Shown here piece after piece: positions 17,027 through 25,153 of a DNA stretch of 48,610 nucleotides. Where the stretch lies: contig JAIOAT010000023.1 in NCBI GenBank assembly GCA_019873685.1, positions 1 to 48,610 on the forward strand, written 5' to 3'. The DNA comes from Chloroflexota bacterium. GTDB taxonomy: Bacteria > Chloroflexota > Anaerolineae > Aggregatilineales > Ch27. The notes under the pieces are model-generated. The model did not search any database and was not told the DNA's origin. It was given only the letters and a program-made list of their open reading frames with translations. Position 1 is the stretch's first letter. The number at the start of each line of letters is the position of its first letter. The translations under genes and the position numbers were made by a program.

Positions 17027-18364
17027 CTAAAGCGCCTGCTTCATGAAGGCGGGCAGGTCCACCGCTTCCCGTGGGCCGACGCGGATCTCCCAGCCCGGCA
17101 GTTCCTCCTCCAGTTCGCCGGAGAGCACGGCCACATGGCCGGGCAGGACGAGGCGCTTGCGACTGACTTTATCAGCGACGTTGAAACCTTTGACCGCCTT
17201 GGCGATGCGCTCGGCGTCGAACTTGCCCGCTGCCCAGGCGGTCAGGACGCTCATCCCTTCCGCGTCGGTGACCAGCAACCAGGCAGGCAACCCGCTGCTT
17301 TCCACTTCGTTGGCTACACTGAAGTACGTGATGCTGAAGTTGGTGGTGACGAGTACAGGGTCTTCCGGCGAAGGATTGTTGATCTCGTACAGCGCCGGCT
17401 GCACCTGGATCGGCTTCTGCGGGTCGGTGTAGATGTTCTCCCGCAGCACCAGTAGCGGATAGACCGTCTCCGGGGCAAAGGAGTCCAGGACAACGAAGCC
17501 CGCGTACTTGGCGATAGCCTGGGCGGCCATGACTGCCTGACCGCCGGGCGCGTCGTTCCCGGCGAAGGCGATGATCGGGAAGCCCAGCGGGCGGAAGTTT
17601 TGCTTGAGCGCCAGGCGGCGAATCTGGGTCTGGCGGATCAGGGCGGCGCCCAGGCTGCGCGCACCGTGATCAAGCACCAGGTCCTTGACGCCTGTTTCCT
17701 TGATCTTTTCGGTCAATTCAGCCAGTTCATCCAGCGAATTGCCCAGCACGGCCAGCGGTGCGTTGTGCTGGCGGGCCAGCTCAGCCATCGCCTGCCAGTT
17801 GGCAGCGTCTGCGCCGCAGATCAGCGGGCTTTCGCCGTCGATGGCCCGCAGACCGGCAGCCATCACCGCAGGATCGCGGCTGATCAGGATCAGCGGGCGG
17901 GCGCTGGCGGCGCGCACGGCGCTGATGGCGCTGGCGAAGGCGCCGGGGTCGCCGCTGGTCGCCTCCACCGCAAAGCCGTCCAGGCTCAGCGCCATGCCCA
18001 CATAGTTGACCCGGTAGCTATCGGCAGCGGCGACCTGCGCCCGGATGTCCTCGGCGGGGTCGGTGTCGCGCACGCGGATGAACAGGCCAGGCTTGTTGAA
18101 GAACTTCTTCTCGTGGCGGAAGAGCACGGTTTCATTGCCAACTTTGATCTCATGGCCATCCGCCTGCAGCGTCACCAGGCGGATGGGCGGCTCAGCGGCC
18201 TCGGAGAGCTGGGCTTTGGCCTCCTCGCTGACGTGCGGGCAGGAGGAGAGTTCGGCCTGTTTGGCCGCCAGCTTCATGGCAAAGGCGAGACAGGTCGGAT
18301 ACCCGCAGTCCTTGCAGTTGGTCTGCGGCAAAAGCTTGTAGATTTGAATGCCTGAGAGTGCCAT
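17027..18364 (-). CDS. acsC: Corrinoid/iron-sulfur protein large subunit
   Basis: AcsC carries a [4Fe-4S] cluster and, with AcsD, the corrinoid that shuttles methyl groups from AcsE to AcsB. The 445 aa are near the family length. The N-terminal cluster motif is NCKDCGYPTCLAF, with Cys17, Cys20, Cys25 and a fourth at Cys42 (SSCPH). The central TIM-barrel region and a C-terminal corrinoid-contact domain follow, ending in a stretch of the type seen in the large subunit (WAAGKFDAERIAKAVKGF). The ATG follows GAGGAGAATAGCGCA. It is 19 bases downstream of acsD, as usual in carbonyl-branch clusters. The CFeSP is cytoplasmic. No odd residues were noticed in the cluster motif. Confidence 0.94.
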   Translation of the reverse strand: MALSGIQIYKLLPQTNCKDCGYPTCLAFAMKLAAKQAELSSCPHVSEEAKAQLSEAAEPPIRLVTLQADGHEIKVGNETVLFRHEKKFFNKPGLFIRVRDTDPAEDIRAQVAAADSYRVNYVGMALSLDGFAVEATSGDPGAFASAISAVRAASARPLILISRDPAVMAAGLRAIDGESPLICGADAANWQAMAELARQHNAPLAVLGNSLDELAELTEKIKETGVKDLVLDHGARSLGAALIRQTQIRRLALKQNFRPLGFPIIAFAGNDAPGGQAVMAAQAIAKYAGFVVLDSFAPETVYPLLVLRENIYTDPQKPIQVQPALYEINNPSPEDPVLVTTNFSITYFSVANEVESSGLPAWLLVTDAEGMSVLTAWAAGKFDAERIAKAVKGFNVADKVSRKRLVLPGHVAVLSGELEEELPGWEIRVGPREAVDLPAFMKQAL

Positions 18365-18383
18365 TGCGCTATTCTCCTCGCCT

Positions 18384-19358
18384 TCAAGCGGTGACCGGCG
18401 CCGTCATCAGGTCGTCGATAGCCGCACGCACACGGCGTACGCTCTCCGGGTGGCGCAGGACGACGATATCCGCGCCAGATTCCAGCAGGGTGACGGCGGT
18501 TAGCGTCTCCCAGGTGATGGCCCGTTCCCGCCAGTTGCCCCATTCGGCAGGCACGCCCTGGCCGACCTTGGCCTCTTTGGCCTTCCAGGCTTCAAAGCCG
18601 GGGGTGACGATCATGGGGAACTGGGTCATGGCGTCGCCCTGCAGGGCTGCCAGCCGTAGACGCTCCATGACCGAGTAGCCATACTCAATCCCGTAGCCGA
18701 GCGCGCCGGTTGTGGGGTCCATCAGGATGCGATCCAGCGGCAGGCCCATGTCGCTGATCAGGATGTTGAGCTGCTTGGCCAGGTTGACATCCATCGGCGT
18801 GCGAGCGGTGACCAGGTGGTCGTTGGCCAGCGCAGCGGCGACGATGGTGCGGTAGTTCTTATCCTCACAGATGCCCAGGGCCAGGCGCTCGCCTTTGGTC
18901 GCCTCCGCCACGGCCAGCAGCAGCGTATTATCGGCCTCAGCCTGGCCGGGGCCAAAGACGATCAGCGGCAGGCCGCTGGCTGCCAGCACCGCCTTCGCCG
19001 CCGCGACAGCAGCCGCCGGGGTGGTCGGCTGACCATCCGCGCCGGTCAGGCTCAGGGCCAGCACCAGCAGGTCAGCGCCAGCGGCTTCAGCGGCCTTTGC
19101 CCAGCTTGCCGGATCGCTGGCGGCTTCACCCCATTCTTCCAGCAGCAGAGGCGACCAGTCATCGGGGCGGCGATCCTTGATCTCCAGCGCGATGACCGGA
19201 CGGTACGGCATTTCCGCTTCAAAGTGCATATAGGGCAGGGCTTTTTCCCCGCCGACGGTGACCGTCCTGGCCCGCGTGCCGCCTTCGGCGGGGGTGGCGC
19301 CGAGGGTGATGGTGCGGACAGCGCCGGGCCATTTGTCCTTGGGAATGTCTACAGGCAT
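18384..19358 (-). CDS. acsD: Corrinoid/iron-sulfur protein small subunit
   Basis: The 324-aa subunit pairs with AcsC to bind the corrinoid between two TIM barrels. The ATG at 19356-19358 follows AGAGGAGTGATCCT and begins MPVDIPKDKWPGAVRT, typical of AcsD. An in-frame start 42 bases upstream lies inside the CBS gene and is not used. Further signatures are MPYRPVIALEIKDR, DMGLPLDRILMDPTTGALGYGIEYGY (split here as DMGLPLDRILMDPTTG and the following Tyr-rich turn) and WGNWRERAITWE. The gene starts only four bases after the CBS-domain gene stop, so it is tightly co-transcribed with it. Confidence 0.93.
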   Translation of the reverse strand: MPVDIPKDKWPGAVRTITLGATPAEGGTRARTVTVGGEKALPYMHFEAEMPYRPVIALEIKDRRPDDWSPLLLEEWGEAASDPASWAKAAEAAGADLLVLALSLTGADGQPTTPAAAVAAAKAVLAASGLPLIVFGPGQAEADNTLLLAVAEATKGERLALGICEDKNYRTIVAAALANDHLVTARTPMDVNLAKQLNILISDMGLPLDRILMDPTTGALGYGIEYGYSVMERLRLAALQGDAMTQFPMIVTPGFEAWKAKEAKVGQGVPAEWGNWRERAITWETLTAVTLLESGADIVVLRHPESVRRVRAAIDDLMTAPVTA

Positions 19359-19362
19359 AGGA

Positions 19363-19869
19363 TCACTCCTCTGAAGGATGGGAGCGGCGGCGGGCAGCAT
19401 CCCGTCGCTGCTTGAATGAATCGAGCGGCGGCTGACGATCCCTCCGGATGCCGAGATCGCTCAGTTCGTCGTCGTCCTGAGCGCAGAGATGGCGCAGGAA
19501 ATGGGTATAGGTCAACATCGCTGCTGGATACGCGATGCCGCCAGCGTGATGCATCAGGAAGACGGCGCGAACGCCGCGATCCCGCATAATCTGGGCTGCG
19601 GCGGCCAGCGGGATATCCGGCGGTACCTGGGGCACGCCGTCGGTCATGATCGCTTCGGCGGTCAGCGAGCGGCAATCATCGCGCGTGTAAGCACGCACCA
19701 GATCATCGCGGCTGACCACGCCGACGGCGTGCCCGTCATGATCGAGGACAACAATGGCTTCCAGGTCCTGCTCCAGCATCAAGCGAGCCAGGTCGACGAT
19801 GGGCGTCGCCGGCGTACACGTCTTGACGCCCACCGTCATCAAATCGCGAACCAGCACACGTTCGGTCAT
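19363..19869 (-). CDS. Tandem CBS-domain protein embedded in the acs operon
   Basis: The 168-aa protein has two CBS motifs: residues about 1-62 (VRDLMTVGVKTCTPATPIVD, with GHAVGVVSRDDLV) and about 68-130 (AEAIMTDGVPQVPPDIPLAA, then DRGVRAVFLMHHAGG). CBS pairs bind adenosine nucleotides or SAM and act as energy or ligand sensors. No catalytic or DNA-binding domain is attached; residues 131-168 are a charged tail ending in an Arg-rich segment. Its place between acsB and acsD, four bases from acsD, suggests a role tied to acetyl-CoA synthase or the CFeSP, perhaps as a nucleotide-dependent regulator. That role is inferred only from position. The start has a distant GGAG. Confidence 0.8.
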   Translation of the reverse strand: MTERVLVRDLMTVGVKTCTPATPIVDLARLMLEQDLEAIVVLDHDGHAVGVVSRDDLVRAYTRDDCRSLTAEAIMTDGVPQVPPDIPLAAAAQIMRDRGVRAVFLMHHAGGIAYPAAMLTYTHFLRHLCAQDDDELSDLGIRRDRQPPLDSFKQRRDAARRRSHPSEE

Positions 19870-19896
19870 CCGTGTCAGCTTCTCCGGGTGTGCGCT

Positions 19897-22188
19897 TTAA
19901 AAGATCGGGGCCATGACCAGAGCCGGATGGTTGTGCTCCTCCAGCCAGGCCAGCAGTTCATCGACCGTTGTCACATGGCGCTCGTCGGCGATCTTGGCGA
20001 TCAGGTCCGGATCGCCTTCGCGCTCCGCGGCGGCCTGTAATTCTTCGGCCATCGTTTCCTTCAGGACGCTGCTCATCCAGACGACACGCTTCAGCCCGCC
20101 ATCGGCGGAGATGAACTTGGGGCTGACCAGGTAGTACTTGCCCACGCCCATCACGCCCGGCGTCTGCAGCCCGCCGCCCGCCATACCGGCCAGCGTGCTG
20201 AAGGTCATGCCCGCCGGGGTCATGCTGGGGTCTTCCCGGCTGACGACCATCACGCCGTTGGCCTCCGGGATGAGCATCACGATGCACTCAAAGCAGCCGC
20301 AGGCTGTCATCGGGTTCTCCATGATCGAATACATGGAGACTTCCTGAACAGCGCCATGCGACCCGATCTTGGCGTAGGCATTGGTGCCTTCCCAGTACCC
20401 CTTGACCGGATCAAGCACCTTGCCCAGCTTGATAGGCTGGTTGGGGCCGGTGGGATTGATGCTGTAGGAGGCTTTGCAGTCCAGCCAGTTGTACGCGCCG
20501 CACAGCCCCAGCCGTTCCGGGCTGACGATACAAACATGATCCGGGGCAAAGGACTGACATAGTGTGCACGAGTAAAATTCCTCAACCCGGTCATCGGTCA
20601 GGTCGGCCAGGCGCTTGTTGCGGTAGTCATAGGCTTCGCGGGCCTTGGCCAGCCATTTCTGTAGCGGCTCCGGATCGGTAAGGATCGTCACCTGCACTTT
20701 GTCGACGATGGCGCCGAAGTCAGCGTGGAAGCGGGCGTGCAGGATTTTGCCAAAGTGCTCCAGGTTGAAGCCCTTGTCAGCGGCGGTCTTGGAGATGCGG
20801 ATCCAGGCGATATCGCGCTGGCCGATGTGCTGGATGCCCGACGCGCCGTTGATGAAGTAGTGGATCTGTCGCTCCAGGACGGGTTCGAAGTCCTCCTGCA
20901 TCTGCCGCCCGGCGACCTCCACCACGATGCCCATGTCCATGTGGCCCTGCTCTTCGATGTGGTCGAAGGTGGGGCCGATAATCTCGATCCGGCCATCGAC
21001 CACCTCGTCCAGCCTGGCCATGCGCAGGTATTCGAAGCAGCGGGAATGCTTGCCGCCGAATTCCACGCGCATATCCGCCCGGCGCACGACCTCCCCTTCA
21101 AAGGCTGAGCCGTAGGGCACCGGCACGGGCACATCGGCCACCTGAATCTTGACGCCGCGCACCTCGATGCACTTCTGCACCAGCCGTTCGGCACGCTCCA
21201 GGTCGTTCTTGCCCTCGATCTCGTTGAAGGGCATGCTGACCACGTGCTCGTAGGTGGTTACGCCGGTTGGCAGGATCTCCGGGATGACGGTATCAGCGAT
21301 GACAGGAAAGCCGAAGTTGATCGCGCCCGCTGCCGCCGCATACTTGAGATCGTCGACTTCGCCCAGCGCCAGCACGAAAGCGAAGACGCGCTCCTTGTTG
21401 TAGAGCAGGATTTCGCGCGCCTGACCGCCTTTTAGCCCGCCGAAGGTCAGGGCCGAGCGCACGGCAAAGCCCAGGGCGTAGATGGCGCTGATCGTGTCTG
21501 TACCGAAGGGGACGGTGTAGGTGTCGTAGCCCAGTTCCACGCCTTCCTCGATCAGCTGGTGGATGATGCTACGCCCGTTGACATTGCCGGAGAGGAAGCA
21601 GAGGATATTGCGGCGTTGCAGCTCGCGCACGATCTTGACGGCCACCTCATTCGACTTGGCTGCTCCAACGATCGCGGCAAAACCGGGCATACGCCCGTCC
21701 ACCAGCTGGATGCCCCACGAGCGCAGCTGGATATCGTCGATCGGGCCGTTCAGGTGGCCGGCCAGGTCGCCGGTGCCGACCAGGTGATCGTCTGGGCTGG
21801 TGAAAGCCGTACCTCCCGCCAGGTGAAAACCGGGCATACGCTCCGGCTGGAGGCCGTAGGCGAAGCGGATGGCTTCGATGGCTTCCGCGGCAAGCAGGGT
21901 GGCCATGCCGCTATCCAGTGTTTCCCCCAGGTAAGGAGTCCAGTGGCGGGAGGAGGGCAAAGGATGCAACAACTGGCGAGCATGGGCCAGCACCGGTTGC
22001 AGCCCACCGAGCGTTTCCACCGCCTGGCCGGTCATGCCGTAGATCAGCGGCAGGTAGTAAGCCGTGTTGGGGAAGGCCACCGGCGTATCCGGACCTTTTT
22101 CCGCCAGCGCTCGCTCCAGCATGGCTTCCGCTTCGGAGACGAGCAGGTTAGCGCCGCGAATGGCGCGGGTAGCAATATAGCGAGACAT
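19897..22188 (-). CDS. acsB: Acetyl-CoA synthase, bacterial type with N-terminal CODH-contact domain
   Basis: AcsB condenses CO, the methyl group of the CFeSP and CoA into acetyl-CoA at the A-cluster, a [4Fe-4S]-Ni-Ni centre. The 763 aa include the N-terminal helical domain (about 1-300) that bacterial enzymes use to bind CODH; archaeal CdhC lacks this. A-cluster ligands are in place: Cys541, Cys544, Cys553, Cys563 (CTLCQSFAPDHVC, then GLCGAYNWLDC) and the Cys630-Gly-Cys632 bridge in ACGCFEC that holds the distal nickel. The ATG follows AAGGAGGGGGTT, which overlaps the acsA stop region. It lies ten bases after the CODH gene, consistent with an ACS/CODH complex. Confidence 0.96.
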   Translation of the reverse strand: MSRYIATRAIRGANLLVSEAEAMLERALAEKGPDTPVAFPNTAYYLPLIYGMTGQAVETLGGLQPVLAHARQLLHPLPSSRHWTPYLGETLDSGMATLLAAEAIEAIRFAYGLQPERMPGFHLAGGTAFTSPDDHLVGTGDLAGHLNGPIDDIQLRSWGIQLVDGRMPGFAAIVGAAKSNEVAVKIVRELQRRNILCFLSGNVNGRSIIHQLIEEGVELGYDTYTVPFGTDTISAIYALGFAVRSALTFGGLKGGQAREILLYNKERVFAFVLALGEVDDLKYAAAAGAINFGFPVIADTVIPEILPTGVTTYEHVVSMPFNEIEGKNDLERAERLVQKCIEVRGVKIQVADVPVPVPYGSAFEGEVVRRADMRVEFGGKHSRCFEYLRMARLDEVVDGRIEIIGPTFDHIEEQGHMDMGIVVEVAGRQMQEDFEPVLERQIHYFINGASGIQHIGQRDIAWIRISKTAADKGFNLEHFGKILHARFHADFGAIVDKVQVTILTDPEPLQKWLAKAREAYDYRNKRLADLTDDRVEEFYSCTLCQSFAPDHVCIVSPERLGLCGAYNWLDCKASYSINPTGPNQPIKLGKVLDPVKGYWEGTNAYAKIGSHGAVQEVSMYSIMENPMTACGCFECIVMLIPEANGVMVVSREDPSMTPAGMTFSTLAGMAGGGLQTPGVMGVGKYYLVSPKFISADGGLKRVVWMSSVLKETMAEELQAAAEREGDPDLIAKIADERHVTTVDELLAWLEEHNHPALVMAPIF

Positions 22189-22198
22189 AACCCCCTCC

Positions 22199-24214
22199 TT
22201 AGCGGTTTGACATGCCGTATAGCGCGGCCTGGCGTTCGGCCAGCGGCAGCTTTTCCAGCTCCAGCATCCGTGCGTCGCCGCTGCGCCCGAAGCGGGTCGG
22301 ATCGTAGGCGGGCAGGCCCAGGGCAGCGCGTTTCTTGTCGATGTGGGCCAGTGTGCGGCGGATCATCTCATCCGGGTCAGGGACAAACTCCAGCTTGCCG
22401 CCGTAGGCTTTCTCCCAGCCCTCGCTGATGTAGCGGGCTACGATGTCGCTGTCGGCGACACGATCAGGCATCCCGCTGACCGGGGACGAGCCGCCGAAGA
22501 TCACATAGGCGCCGGAAGCCACGCAGTAAGTGCCGATGGCCAGGGCCTTCTCGCTCATCCATTCGGGGGCCAGGCCGACCGCCGGAATCTGGTCGATGTC
22601 GTCGCCCAGACCACCCTCCTCGACCATCTGAGTCAGGACGGTGAGGATGCGGCTGTTGTCCACACAGGAACCCATGTGCAGCACGGGCGGGATGCCGACC
22701 GTCTCGCATACTTCCCGCAGGCCCGGCCCGACCTGATCCAATCCGGCTTCTCCAAGCAACAGGCCAAGCTTGGCGCTGGCAATCGCCCCGCAGCCGGTCT
22801 GCACGATCAGCACGTCCTGCCTGAGCAATTCCCTGACGACCTTGGTATGGAGGTAATCCTGTGAGCTGCGCGGGTTGTTGCAGCCGACGATGGCCGCCAC
22901 GCCGCGGATACGCCCGGTCATGATCGCGTCGTTCAGCGGGCGGAAGGAGGCGCGGTAGGTGCCGCCCAGCATGTAGTTGATGTACTCATGCGAGAAGCCG
23001 GGGATCAGGTCCTCGCGGACATCAGGGATGTGGGTTTCGCCGCGATTCTTGAAGTTGTCGATGGCGGCTTTGAGAATCTGCTTGGCAACAGTCAGCGCTT
23101 TGTGTTCGTCAAACTCGATGTGCAGGGCGCCCTTGATCTGCACCTTAGGCGAGGTGGTGATGATCCTGGTGTGGAAGTTCTGCGCCAGCCCGACCAGGGC
23201 CTGCATGATGCACTGCACATCGACCACCATGGCTTCCACCGCGCCGGTCAGGATAGCCAATTCCTGGTGCAGGAAGTTGCCAGCGGCGGGGATGCCCTGG
23301 CGCATCAGGATTTCATTGGCGGTGCAGCAGATGCCGGAGAGGTTGACGCCGTTGGCCCCAGCTGCCCGCGCGTAGGCGATGATCTCCGGGTCCTGTGAGG
23401 CGGCGACAATCATCTCGCTGAGGCTGGGTTCATGGCCATGCACTACCACGTTGACCATATCCTTTTTGAGCACGCCCAGGTTCGCCTGGCCCAGCAGCGG
23501 GGCGGGGGTGCCAAAGAGGATGTCCGAGATATCGGTCGCCATCATGCTGCCGCCCCAACCGTCGGCTAGCGCCGTGCGGATGGCATGTTCAAGGATGTGT
23601 TCTGCATTCTGGTCATCGCCGATATGGGTGCGGTGCAGCGCCTCGACGACTTCACGATCGATCCCGCGCGGGACTACCCCGCGCTTCTTCCAGAGTTGCT
23701 GGCGCTTTTCCGGCGCGCGGATGATCGGCGCCACCTGACCATGTTGCTGGCCGAACTGGGAAATGTACAGTTCCGCCAGGTCTTTGGCGATGTCCTGGGG
23801 CGAGCGATTCTCGGTGTAGATGTGGTAGTGGGCAGCGACGGTACGCAGCTTGGCCACATCACGGATGGCATAGCCTTCCGCTTCATTGTTGGCGACGGCT
23901 TTGAGCAGGAAGGCCATATCGCGCCCATGGTCGGAGTGGGCAGCGGCGCCGGCGGCGATTGCTCTGGTCAGATTGCGGGCCTGGATGGTGTCGATAGTCG
24001 CGCCGCAGACGCCGGTCTGACCATCTTTGGTCAGGCGGCAGGGACCCATTCCGCACATCTTGCAGCACATTCCCGCTGAACCGATGTTGCAGGGAGCCAT
24101 GTCATCGGCGCGGCTGAAGGCCGTGCCAAGCCCCAGTTGCTCGGCGCGGATCAGCATCTGCTGTGCGGCGGGATCAATGGAATGTTCCTCGGGGCTGCGT
24201 TTGTCTTTGGCCAT
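22199..24214 (-). CDS. acsA: Ni-Fe carbon monoxide dehydrogenase catalytic subunit
   Basis: This 671-aa enzyme interconverts CO2 and CO using ferredoxin electrons; here it supplies CO to AcsB. D- and B-cluster cysteines are at residues 42, 50, 51, 54, 59 and 70 (APCNIGSAGMCCKMCGMGPC...GVCGA). The C-cluster ligands are recognisable: His in VVHGHEPSLSEM, Cys in SGICCTANE, and later Cys in VGCNNPRSSQ, QTGCGAIAS and MGSCVDNSR, so the enzyme should be functional. It is also called CooS/CdhA-like, and the adjacent acsB makes it AcsA. GGGGACACTGACC precedes the ATG. The upstream HMA-like gene ends 12 bases before it. Confidence 0.96.
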   Translation of the reverse strand: MAKDKRSPEEHSIDPAAQQMLIRAEQLGLGTAFSRADDMAPCNIGSAGMCCKMCGMGPCRLTKDGQTGVCGATIDTIQARNLTRAIAAGAAAHSDHGRDMAFLLKAVANNEAEGYAIRDVAKLRTVAAHYHIYTENRSPQDIAKDLAELYISQFGQQHGQVAPIIRAPEKRQQLWKKRGVVPRGIDREVVEALHRTHIGDDQNAEHILEHAIRTALADGWGGSMMATDISDILFGTPAPLLGQANLGVLKKDMVNVVVHGHEPSLSEMIVAASQDPEIIAYARAAGANGVNLSGICCTANEILMRQGIPAAGNFLHQELAILTGAVEAMVVDVQCIMQALVGLAQNFHTRIITTSPKVQIKGALHIEFDEHKALTVAKQILKAAIDNFKNRGETHIPDVREDLIPGFSHEYINYMLGGTYRASFRPLNDAIMTGRIRGVAAIVGCNNPRSSQDYLHTKVVRELLRQDVLIVQTGCGAIASAKLGLLLGEAGLDQVGPGLREVCETVGIPPVLHMGSCVDNSRILTVLTQMVEEGGLGDDIDQIPAVGLAPEWMSEKALAIGTYCVASGAYVIFGGSSPVSGMPDRVADSDIVARYISEGWEKAYGGKLEFVPDPDEMIRRTLAHIDKKRAALGLPAYDPTRFGRSGDARMLELEKLPLAERQAALYGMSNR

Positions 24215-24226
24215 GGTCAGTGTCCC

Positions 24227-24622
24227 CTATTCCTCTTCGTTTGTCCGGCGAACGACCCCGATACCCGGGCACGGCCAGAGAGGACGTGCTGGCTTGGGGG
24301 TTTGCTGGGCAAAGCCGACTACCCTGTGGGTCTGCTGGTAGGCGGCAGTGTGGCGGAAGAACGCCGTGTCATCGTCGCGCCCGTAAGGGGCCTGGTCAAG
24401 CTCCGCGGGAATTTCGGGCGCCTGCAGGTAGCCGGCCTCTTCCAGCGCGGCGGTGATCGCCGCCTCTGTCACTGCTTCCGGGTCGTAGTCCACTTCAACC
24501 AGTTGAAAGCAACTGCTGGCGTACACGCGGCGGATGCCGGGGAGCGCCAGCAGAATGCGTCGCACTTCGGTGACATGGTGGTCACCATACATGGCGGGCA
24601 GGGAAAGGGTCAGTTGGGTCAT
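24227..24622 (-). CDS. Small HMA-like protein without the metal-binding CxxC, first gene of the acs operon
   Basis: The 131-aa protein starts MTQLTLSLPAMYGDHHV and folds like a heavy-metal-associated domain over residues 1-70 (beta-alpha-beta pattern, VRRILLALPGIRRVYASS, EVDYDPEAVTEAAITAALEEAGY). Where HMA domains carry M-x-C-x-x-C it has Met-Tyr-Gly-Asp-His-His, so both cysteines are lost and two histidines stand there. Residues 80-131 are a charged tail with one Cys near the end (LWPCPG). The start at 24620-24622 lacks a strong ribosome-binding site; an ATG 66 bases upstream is possible but adds non-domain residues. As leader gene of the CODH/ACS operon it may handle nickel or be a structural partner. 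Function not known. Confidence 0.7.
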   Translation of the reverse strand: MTQLTLSLPAMYGDHHVTEVRRILLALPGIRRVYASSCFQLVEVDYDPEAVTEAAITAALEEAGYLQAPEIPAELDQAPYGRDDDTAFFRHTAAYQQTHRVVGFAQQTPKPARPLWPCPGIGVVRRTNEEE

Positions 24623-25070
24623 TGGCGCTTGCTTTCTGTACTCGTTTGGCGGTCGATATTCCTGGTGGAAAGCGGGCAGACCGGTCATGACGGGTCGCCC
24701 CGGCGCTGAGGCTGCAAGACGATAACAACAGACGGCGGTCTGGCTGCGGTGGAGGGGGCGGTGAACCGTCGGGTGGCACTGAGTTTGTGGTTTTTTATAT
24801 GTTCCTTTTTTTTGACAGGGAATGTCAAGTGAAAAATATCACGTCAAAATCGGCCTGAAATGGTGTCTGAAACAGGCCGCGCCGGGGAGGCTTCAGCCGG
24901 GAAATCAGGGCACGGATGCGGCTGGTGAGCTTGTTTATCGCGCTAGAGCAGCTCATTTCATAAGAATATATTATCTAAAGTATAGGCAATGATTAAATTA
25001 AATTATGCTTTAGTTTATGCAATTTACCCATATATACTCACTGAGAGGGCGATTCTGGCACAAATAGCTA
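24623..25070. promoter_or_regulatory. Acs-side half of the divergent promoter region, with two inverted repeats
   Basis: No gene is supported. TTGACA-N5-TGTCAA (24812-24828) is a perfect 6-bp inverted repeat, and GTGA-N6-TCAC (24829-24842) directly follows it. The second has the core of a CRP-type site. On the minus strand TTGACA (24828-24823) could serve as a -35 box with TATAAA/CATATA at about 24801-24794, but the spacer is 19-23 bases, so the exact promoter is uncertain. The remaining acs leader is about 170 bases to the HMA-like start. From about 24950 the sequence becomes very AT-rich. Confidence 0.4.
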
Positions 25071-25087
25071 TTGTGCAATATGTACAA
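25071..25087. promoter_or_regulatory. Imperfect TTGT-N9-ACAA palindrome (secondary CRP-like site)
   Basis: TTGTGCAATATGTACAA is symmetric except at one pair. It lies 40 bases (centre to centre) upstream of the perfect CRP-type site, on the same side of the DNA helix within four turns. It may be a second, weaker site for the same regulator. Confidence 0.35.
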
Positions 25088-25110
25088 AATTGCATCAAAA
25101 AAGGCGTAAT

Positions 25111-25153
25111 TTGTGAATGAGTTCACAATCCTGTACCTTTTCACTCCTATAAT
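25111..25153 (+). promoter_or_regulatory. CRP/FNR-type class II promoter for the hdr-mvh operon
   Basis: TTGTGAA-TGAG-TTCACAA (25111-25128) is a perfect palindrome containing TGTGA-N6-TCACA, the CRP-family consensus. A consensus -10 box TATAAT lies at 25148-25153. With transcription starting near 25160, the palindrome centre falls at about -40.5, the class II activator position where the protein replaces the -35 element; indeed no good -35 hexamer is present. The region is AT-rich against a GC-rich genome. The sensed ligand cannot be told; a cAMP, redox or gas-sensing CRP/FNR family protein encoded elsewhere would be expected. The transcript would have a leader of about 315 bases before hdrC. 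Confidence 0.65.

Noticed and set aside
24812-24828. CooA (CO-sensor) binding site
   Set aside because: The half-sites are TTGACA and TGTCAA in the opposite orientation from the known TGTCA-N6-CGACA pattern.
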